This document shows, piece after piece, positions 1-4,376 of a stretch of 5,271 bases of DNA. The stretch is from contig JAJDCT010000020.1 in assembly GCA_029260695.1 (NCBI GenBank), positions 1-5,271 of the forward strand, given 5' to 3'. Every line of letters begins with the position of its first letter. The first letter of the stretch is position 1. The notes beneath the pieces were generated by a model. It was given only the letters and a program-made list of their open reading frames with translations, did not search any database and was not told the origin of the DNA. The translations under genes were made by a program, and so were the position numbers. The stretch comes from Phycisphaeraceae bacterium. GTDB taxonomy: Bacteria; Planctomycetota; Phycisphaerae; Phycisphaerales; Phycisphaeraceae.

Positions 1-477
1 CTGCCACTGGATGCCGCCGATGGTTTCGTTGCTGGTCAGGTGCAGGTACGCCGCGTCGCCGGACGCCTTGACGCCGGCGGGATCCGGCAGGGCGGAGAAG
101 CTGTTGTCCGTGCCGTCGTAGATGACGTTCACCTTGCCGACCTTCTTCGTGTCAGATAAGGCCTTCTTCGCCCAGGCCCCGGTGAGTGTGAAGTCACAGC
201 TCTTGCCGCCAGACAGCAGGTTCATCGGGACCATCGTGAACTGCAGCGTCGCGCCGCCACCTAAGAGCAGCACTTGGTAGTTGCTCGGCAGGCCCAGGAG
301 TTCTTTCACCAGGCTCATCGCTTCGTGGTGGACCTGGTCGTAGGTCTTGCTGCGGTGGCTCATCTCGATGATGGACATGCCCTGGCCCTGGTAGTCGACC
401 ATCTCGTCGCGGGCTTGTTCGAGGGCTGCCACGGGCAGGGTGCATGGGCCGGCGCTAAAATTAAATATCCGTTTCAT
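1..477 (-). CDS. serC: Phosphoserine aminotransferase, N-terminal 159 codons (runs off left edge)
   Basis: PLP-dependent class V (fold type I) aminotransferase that converts 3-phosphohydroxypyruvate and glutamate to O-phosphoserine and 2-oxoglutarate, the second step of cytosolic serine synthesis. The start MKRIFNFSAGPCTLP is the classic SerC N terminus. Further family motifs are SHR at residues 40–42 (the same positions as in E. coli SerC), the glycine-rich GGGAT at 73–77 that contacts the cofactor phosphate, W102 in GAWAKKA (equivalent to the Trp that stacks on the PLP ring), and NETIGG near 150–155 with T152 near the cofactor. Alignment with the E. coli protein is almost gap-free. SerC is usually about 360 residues, so roughly 200 residues, including the Schiff-base lysine, lie outside the window. 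The ATG at 477 overlaps the serA stop codon, so the two genes are probably translationally coupled. Identification is secure; activity cannot be judged without the C-terminal half. Confidence 0.97.
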   Translation of the reverse strand, partial: MKRIFNFSAGPCTLPVAALEQARDEMVDYQGQGMSIIEMSHRSKTYDQVHHEAMSLVKELLGLPSNYQVLLLGGGATLQFTMVPMNLLSGGKSCDFTLTGAWAKKALSDTKKVGKVNVIYDGTDNSFSALPDPAGVKASGDAAYLHLTSNETIGGIQWQ

Positions 478-479
478 CA
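475..479 (-). promoter_or_regulatory. TGATG stop/start overlap coupling serA to serC
   Basis: On the minus strand the serA stop TGA and the serC start ATG share one base, giving TGATG. This arrangement usually means that ribosomes finishing the upstream gene re-initiate on the downstream one, giving matched amounts of the two consecutive enzymes. It also fixes the serC start. Confidence 0.85.
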
Positions 480-1373
480 CTTGATTCCTTGCGCGAAATT
501 CTCTGCGAACTGCTGGACGATCTGGTGGGCTTCTTCGCCGATGCGGGCCAGGTTTTCCTTCGTGCTGGCGCCCAGGTGCGGGGCCATAATCACATTGGGG
601 GCTTTGAGGATCGGGCAGTCGGCCGGCGGGGGGTCGCTAGGCCACACGTCCGTGGCGTAGGCCCGCAGTTTACCGCTTTGAAGCGCCGAGGCAACGTCCG
701 CCTCGACGATCGCCGCGCCGCGCCCGGTGTTGATCAGCGCCGCCCCATCTTTCATCCCAGCTATCACCTGCGCATCAATCATCCCCCGGGTCTGGTCGGT
801 CAACGGCGTGTGCAAGGAAACATAGTCGGCGTCTGCCACCGCCTGTCCCAGGCTCGGCATAACTTCGGCGAATGGGCTGGGCTTGCCCGAACGCCGGTAC
901 GCGACCACCTTCATCCCAAAGGCCTCGGCCCGTTTGGCAACCTCGGACGCGATATTCCCCATCCCGACCAGGCACAACGTCTTGCCCGACAGCTCGGTGC
1001 GCTTGAGCTGCTTTTTATCCCAACGCCCGGCCACCATGCTGTCGTGGGCCTCGGTCACCCGGCTGGCGACCGCCAGCATCAGCGCAAACGCCATCTCGGC
1101 GACCGCGATGCTTGACGCCTTGGGTGTGTTGCGTACCTCGATCCCCCGCTCGCCGGCGTAATCACGGTCGACGTTATCAAGCCCGACGCCGCCACGGATA
1201 ATCAGCTTCAGATTCTTCGCTTCGTCTATGAACGCCCGGGTGCATTTTGTCTTGCTACGGATCAACACAGCATCGGCCTCGCTGAGCCTTGCCACGTCGT
1301 CGGTGACTTCGCCAAAAACTCGAAGCCGATCGGGGAGGGAGTTATCAAACGCGTCGCAGATCAGGATCAACAT
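477..1373 (-). CDS. serA: D-3-phosphoglycerate dehydrogenase, short form without ACT domain
   Basis: Member of the D-2-hydroxyacid dehydrogenase family; in this operon the likely reaction is oxidation of 3-phosphoglycerate to 3-phosphohydroxypyruvate, the first step of serine synthesis. With ATG at 1373 it has 298 residues. Visible motifs are GGVGLDNVD (61–69), NTP (82–84), a Rossmann loop GMGNIA (137–142), NTGRG with catalytic R218 (215–219), and APHLGAST with catalytic H266 (264–271). The protein ends soon after the catalytic core, so the C-terminal ACT domain that mediates serine feedback in E. coli SerA is absent. Three oddities: the third Rossmann glycine is Ala142; the Asp that normally binds the NAD ribose is Arg160, followed by Arg161; and the usual catalytic Glu of DVFxxEP is Asp247 (DVWPSDPP). 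A GTG at 1382 would add three residues; I prefer the ATG because MLILICDAF matches the family N terminus, but neither start has a clear Shine-Dalgarno site. Another D-2-hydroxyacid dehydrogenase is the alternative, made unlikely by the overlap with serC. Confidence 0.9.
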   Translation of the reverse strand: MLILICDAFDNSLPDRLRVFGEVTDDVARLSEADAVLIRSKTKCTRAFIDEAKNLKLIIRGGVGLDNVDRDYAGERGIEVRNTPKASSIAVAEMAFALMLAVASRVTEAHDSMVAGRWDKKQLKRTELSGKTLCLVGMGNIASEVAKRAEAFGMKVVAYRRSGKPSPFAEVMPSLGQAVADADYVSLHTPLTDQTRGMIDAQVIAGMKDGAALINTGRGAAIVEADVASALQSGKLRAYATDVWPSDPPPADCPILKAPNVIMAPHLGASTKENLARIGEEAHQIVQQFAENFAQGIK

Positions 1374-1382
1374 AACGGCCAC

Positions 1383-1420
1383 ACTTTCTTTTTCTCTATC
1401 GTTCTCTCGTCTTAACTGGA
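1383..1420 (-). other. Purine-rich spacer between the DUF1015 gene and serA
   Basis: The 38-bp gap before the GTG at 1382 reads on the minus strand as a nearly unbroken purine run (GAGAGAACGATAGAGAAAAA followed by GAAAGT). It has no GGAGG core. It may act as a loose ribosome-loading region for serA. It shows no terminator-like hairpin, which supports co-transcription of the two genes. Confidence 0.35.
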
Positions 1421-2671
1421 CTATCCATCGTTTCTAAGGCTCCGGACCACCACCCCCGACCGTAATTTAGGCTCGAACCACGTCGACTTCGGCGGCATGA
1501 TGGCGTGCTCATCGGAGATGGCGATCAACTGCTCGACACTCACCGGGTACAGCGCAAAGCCGACGCGCATGTCTTTCTGACAGCGTTTCTCCAGCTCGCC
1601 GGTGCCCCGGATACCGCCGACAAAATCGATGCGTTTATCCGTCCGCGGGTCCCCGACCCCGAGTATGGGGGCCAGGAGATTGTCCTGGAGGATCGAGACG
1701 TCGAGGCTGCGCACCGGGTCATCCGATCTGTCAGCCACGCCATCGCGTGGTGTCAGGCGATACCAAATCCCATCCAGGTGCATCCCGAATTGATGCGAGG
1801 AGTCAGGCTCGGCGGTCTGGGTTTCACACACCTCAAACGACACCCGAACTTTTTCCAGGAACGCCCCCGGCGCTAAGCCATTCAGATCCTTGACCACCCG
1901 GTTGTAGCCCATGATCTTCAATTCATCGTCGGGAAACGCGACCGCCAGGAAGTGGTTGTAGGGCTCTTCGCCGTTGTGGTTGGGGTTGGCGTCTTTAAGG
2001 AGGTTGCGCACCCGGAATGCCGAGGCGCTGCGGTGGTGGCCGTCGGCGATGTAGAGTGAATCGACCCGGCCGAACGCCTCACGAAGGCTACGCACTTTTT
2101 CGTCATCATCGATCACCCACAGCCGGTGCCCCACCCCGTCGTCCGCGACAAAGTCGTACACCGGCTTCTGCCCACCGCACACCGCTTTGACCATCGTGCT
2201 GACCTCCGCTTGGGCGTGGTAGGTCAGCAGCACAGGCCCGGCGTTGGCCATCAGCTTCTCCACGTGCTTGGCCCGGTCGTCTTCCTTTTCGCGCCGGGTC
2301 AGCTCGTGTTTCTTGATCTTGTCCTGCTCGTATTCATCGACACTTGCACCCAGCACCAGCCCGTGCTGCACGTGGCCATCCATCGTCAGTTGGTAGAGGT
2401 AGAAGCAGGGGCGGTCGTCCCGAATCAGCGTGCCTTCATCAATCATCCCCGTGAGGTTGTCGGCGCTTTTTTGATAAACCGCCTCGCTGTGCGGGTCCGT
2501 GTCCTTGGGCAGGTCGACCTCGGCCCGGACCACATGCAGGAAACTATGGGGATTCCCCTCAGTCATCCGCCTCGCCTCGTCGGTGTTCATCACGTCGTAC
2601 GGCGGGCTGGCGACCTGCTCGATCAACTCAGGGCGGGGACGCAGCCCAGGGAATGGACGGATATCGGCCAT
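1421..2671 (-). CDS. DUF1015 family protein (COG4198-like), first gene of the serine operon
   Basis: Complete 416-residue protein of the DUF1015 family, whose biochemical role I do not know to be established. Family hallmarks are the N-terminal IRPFPGLRPRPELIEQVASP followed by PYDVMN (residues 4–29), a charged KKHELTRREKEDDR (120–133), YIADGHHRSASA (207–218, with D210-G-H-H-R214), LDVSILQDNLLAPILGV (323–339), RIDFVGG (347–353) and a C-terminal MPPKSTWFEPKLRSG (392–406). There is no signal peptide or membrane segment, so it should be cytosolic. Length is normal for the family. Start: ATG at 2671, with a weak GGAA eight bases upstream; the conserved RPFPGLRP begins at residue 5, so little can be missing. 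It lies 38–47 bp before serA on the same strand, implying a shared transcript. From memory, DUF1015 genes also sit beside serC and serA in some Bacteroidetes and Clostridia, so a role in phosphoserine or serine metabolism is plausible but inferred. Confidence 0.9.
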   Translation of the reverse strand: MADIRPFPGLRPRPELIEQVASPPYDVMNTDEARRMTEGNPHSFLHVVRAEVDLPKDTDPHSEAVYQKSADNLTGMIDEGTLIRDDRPCFYLYQLTMDGHVQHGLVLGASVDEYEQDKIKKHELTRREKEDDRAKHVEKLMANAGPVLLTYHAQAEVSTMVKAVCGGQKPVYDFVADDGVGHRLWVIDDDEKVRSLREAFGRVDSLYIADGHHRSASAFRVRNLLKDANPNHNGEEPYNHFLAVAFPDDELKIMGYNRVVKDLNGLAPGAFLEKVRVSFEVCETQTAEPDSSHQFGMHLDGIWYRLTPRDGVADRSDDPVRSLDVSILQDNLLAPILGVGDPRTDKRIDFVGGIRGTGELEKRCQKDMRVGFALYPVSVEQLIAISDEHAIMPPKSTWFEPKLRSGVVVRSLRNDG

Positions 2672-2728
2672 GGCACGGGTTCCATGCGGGGAGGGCGTTC
2701 GATAAAAGCACCGAACGTATTAAGATCA

Positions 2729-2756
2729 AGTATATCGTCGGCGTCTATCCCACCAA
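2729..2756 (-). promoter_or_regulatory. Candidate sigma70-type promoter for the DUF1015–serA–serC operon
   Basis: On the minus strand a TATACT (2729–2734, five of six to the -10 consensus) follows TTGGTG (2751–2756, three of six to the -35) with a 16-bp spacer. Initiation would fall near 2722, giving a leader of about 50 nt before the DUF1015 ATG. A weaker alternative is TTGATC-N17-TTTATC just downstream. This is pattern matching only. Confidence 0.3.
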
Positions 2757-2785
2757 GCCTTTTTCGAGGGTCTGCCCCATGATGT

Positions 2786-2812
2786 TCAGATCGCAGTCTG
2801 ATCCAAGGATCA
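2786..2812. repeat. Two overlapping inverted repeats in the divergent intergenic region (possible operator)
   Basis: TCAGA-N6-TCTGA (2786–2801) overlaps a perfect palindromic pair TGATCC-AA-GGATCA (2799–2812). The 2-nt centre of the second is too tight for an RNA hairpin but suits a dimeric DNA-binding protein. The site lies between the candidate promoter of the serine operon and the TATAAT of the VKOR gene, where one regulator could act on either. No regulator gene is in view. Confidence 0.4.
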
Positions 2813-2917
2813 CGTCAATATCGAAGCGAGGCCGAGGGGGCGTGCGGCTTGCCGGCTTAAAAAATCAATGGGTCCACCCGCAGATATCACACCTCCTCCT
2901 CCCCGGCCGTTTGCCCT

Positions 2918-2923
2918 TATAAT
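2918..2923 (+). promoter_or_regulatory. Perfect TATAAT -10 element just before the VKOR–thioredoxin gene
   Basis: TATAAT sits 13 bases before the ATG at 2937. Transcription starting 6–7 bases downstream would begin near 2930 and leave a leader of only about 7 nt, too short for a Shine-Dalgarno site, and none is seen. No -35 hexamer is recognisable at 16–18 bp spacing; that stretch is CCTCCT-rich. The position argues against the earlier in-frame ATG at 2868, which would lie upstream of the promoter. Confidence 0.5.
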
Positions 2924-2936
2924 CCAGCGTTCTGTC

Positions 2937-4262
2937 ATGAATACCGCATCCTCCATCCCGCTGAAGGTCACGAATGTCCTGCTCTCCGGCCTGGCCGCCG
3001 GGTTGGCCGGCTTGTTGTTGTACCAGTCCCACACCCAGGTCCCCCTGCCCGGCTGTGGCGGCGGTTCGGGCTGTGATACGGTCTTATCCAGCCGATGGTC
3101 GCTGTGGTTTGGCATACCCGTGAGTCTGATGGCGATGATGGTCTACACCGCGATGCTTGTGGCCATCGTCTTGCGAGACCCCAGGGACACATACCCACAG
3201 CGCGCCGCCACCACCGCGATGGCACTCACCGCTTTCGCCGCGATCGCGGCGGCCCTTTGGTTTATTGGCGTGCAGGTTCTGGTCATCGGCGCTTTGTGTA
3301 AGTACTGCATGGCCACGCACATCGTCGGGGTCGCCGCCTCGGTGTTATGCCTGATGGTGGCCCTGCCCATTTTGCAAAAAAAAGTCCTGGCATCCGCGAC
3401 CGCCGGCGCACTCTTGCTCGTCGGCGTTCTGATCGCTGGCCAGGTCTTGGGTGAAGCCCCTCAGGCCGCCGCCCCCCTCATCCAATTCGCTTCCGACCAG
3501 CCGACCGAATCCGATCTGCCGGATAAGCTGCCACCGGTGCCGAACAACATGGTGATCGCCCCTCCCCGGCCCCACACAAAGACCACACCGACACCCACCA
3601 CGCCTAAAACCCAAACGCCCGCCCCAGCGAAAAACACCGGCGACAGTAAGCCCGCGCCCACCGGGCCCCGCATGGTCAAATTCTTCGGCGGACGCCTCGA
3701 ACTCGACGCCACCCAGGTCCCGATCATCGGCAGCCCCGACGCCCCGATCGTCATGGCAATCCTCTATGACTACACCTGCAACCACTGCCGCGATACGCGC
3801 AAAATGCTCGAGCAGACCAAGATAAAACACGGCGACGACCTCGCCATCCTCTGCCTGCCCACGCCCCTGAACAGCAGGTGCAACCGATTGATCAAGCGGT
3901 ACAGTCCACACAACCGCTACTCCTGCGATCTCGCGAAGGTTTCCCTCGCCTTCTGGAAGGTAGCGCCCGACAAGTGGGAAGAATTCGACAAACTGCTCTA
4001 CTCCAACGAAGAACTCCTCACGCCCGCCAGGTCCAAGATCGCCGCGGGCAAACTTATCAAAGAGAAAGAGCTGGCCCGGGCGCTGAGCGATCCATGGGTC
4101 GATCAGCAGATCTCACGCGATGTTACGACGTACGCCACCGCCTCCAGAGCCGCCGGCAACTCCGCACTCCCGATGCTCCTCACAAGCCAGGGCGTCATGA
4201 ATGGCACCCCCCAACACCCCCTGGACATTGAGGACCTCATCAAGGGCAAGAGAAGCAATTAG
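2937..4262 (+). CDS. VKOR–thioredoxin (DsbA-like) fusion, membrane disulfide-forming enzyme
   Basis: 441-residue fusion predicted to make disulfide bonds in exported proteins: the VKOR half reoxidises the thioredoxin half and passes electrons to membrane quinone. The VKOR domain (about 8–172) shows five hydrophobic segments, near 11–30, 58–80, 93–118, 125–147 and 151–172. It has the loop pair C40/C46 before a CDTVLSSRWS…GIP motif and the active-site C121-K-Y-C124; spacing closely matches Synechococcus VKOR (C50/C56, C130/C133). A Pro/Thr/Lys-rich linker follows (about 185–244, including TPTPTTPKTQTPAP). The thioredoxin-fold domain (about 245–441) has the redox site C281-N-H-C284 and probable cis-Pro412 in SALPML, preceded by Leu. 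C306, C315 and C330 are extra cysteines; C315 and C330 lie in PLNSRCN and YSCDLA blocks that I associate with VKOR-fused domains and may form a structural disulfide. I chose ATG 2937 over 2868 because the extra 23 residues are proline-rich, fit no signal sequence, and would start upstream of the TATAAT. The gene is divergent from the serine operon and 114 bp before gatB. Confidence 0.92.
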   Translation: MNTASSIPLKVTNVLLSGLAAGLAGLLLYQSHTQVPLPGCGGGSGCDTVLSSRWSLWFGIPVSLMAMMVYTAMLVAIVLRDPRDTYPQRAATTAMALTAFAAIAAALWFIGVQVLVIGALCKYCMATHIVGVAASVLCLMVALPILQKKVLASATAGALLLVGVLIAGQVLGEAPQAAAPLIQFASDQPTESDLPDKLPPVPNNMVIAPPRPHTKTTPTPTTPKTQTPAPAKNTGDSKPAPTGPRMVKFFGGRLELDATQVPIIGSPDAPIVMAILYDYTCNHCRDTRKMLEQTKIKHGDDLAILCLPTPLNSRCNRLIKRYSPHNRYSCDLAKVSLAFWKVAPDKWEEFDKLLYSNEELLTPARSKIAAGKLIKEKELARALSDPWVDQQISRDVTTYATASRAAGNSALPMLLTSQGVMNGTPQHPLDIEDLIKGKRSN

Positions 4263-4279
4263 CGGTTAGCCATTAGCTC
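4259..4279 (+). repeat. Three tandem TTAGCNN heptamers overlapping the VKOR gene stop codon
   Basis: TTAGCGG, TTAGCCA and TTAGCTC follow each other with an exact period of 7. The first contains the TAG stop (4260–4262). A weak stem with one bulged G (GCGGTTAG at 4262–4269 with CTAACGC at 4286–4292) overlaps them but is not followed by a T-tract, so I do not call a terminator. Confidence 0.55.
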
Positions 4280-4341
4280 CTTGCCCTAACGCAACAAATC
4301 CCCCGGTACGCCCGCATAGCTCGCTTGAGGTTTAGCGAATA

Positions 4342-4376
4342 CCCTAGACCCCGAACCCCAGACCCTACCCACAACC
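4342..4376 (+). repeat. Five C-rich imperfect heptamers abutting the gatB start codon
   Basis: The 35 bases before the gatB ATG divide into CCCTAGA, CCCCGAA, CCCCAGA, CCCTACC and CACAACC; the first four are clearly related (CCC-rich with A-rich ends), the fifth only loosely. The run contains no Shine-Dalgarno sequence, so gatB must be translated through a C/A-rich leader or by coupling to upstream translation. Confidence 0.5.

Noticed and set aside
489..1115. Long plus-strand reading frame opposite serA
   Set aside because: It is antisense to a gene with full family motifs; its own translation shows no recognisable domain and reflects GC-rich codon bias.
2126..2782. 218-codon plus-strand frame opposite the DUF1015 gene and its promoter region
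   Set aside because: It overlaps the conserved DUF1015 coding sequence, and its product is His/Val/Arg-rich without motifs.
2868..2936. Upstream ATG extending the VKOR fusion by 23 residues
   Set aside because: The extension is proline-rich, resembles no signal or membrane sequence, and its start lies upstream of the TATAAT at 2918. ATG 2937 leads directly into the first membrane segment.
2810..3115. Small minus-strand frame spanning the divergent intergenic region and VKOR start
   Set aside because: It is antisense to the first VKOR membrane segment and redox loop, and has no family motif.
3345..3911. 188-codon minus-strand frame opposite the VKOR linker and thioredoxin domain
   Set aside because: Its Gly/Val-rich low-complexity product mirrors the Pro/Thr/Ala codons of the real linker on the other strand.
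4262..4292. Possible terminator hairpin after the VKOR fusion
   Set aside because: The stem is about 7 bp with a bulged G and a long loop, and no T-run follows, so it does not meet the pattern of an intrinsic terminator.
4325..4345. Possible gatB promoter (TTGAGG and TACCCT)
   Set aside because: The spacing is only 9 bp and the -10 match is poor.
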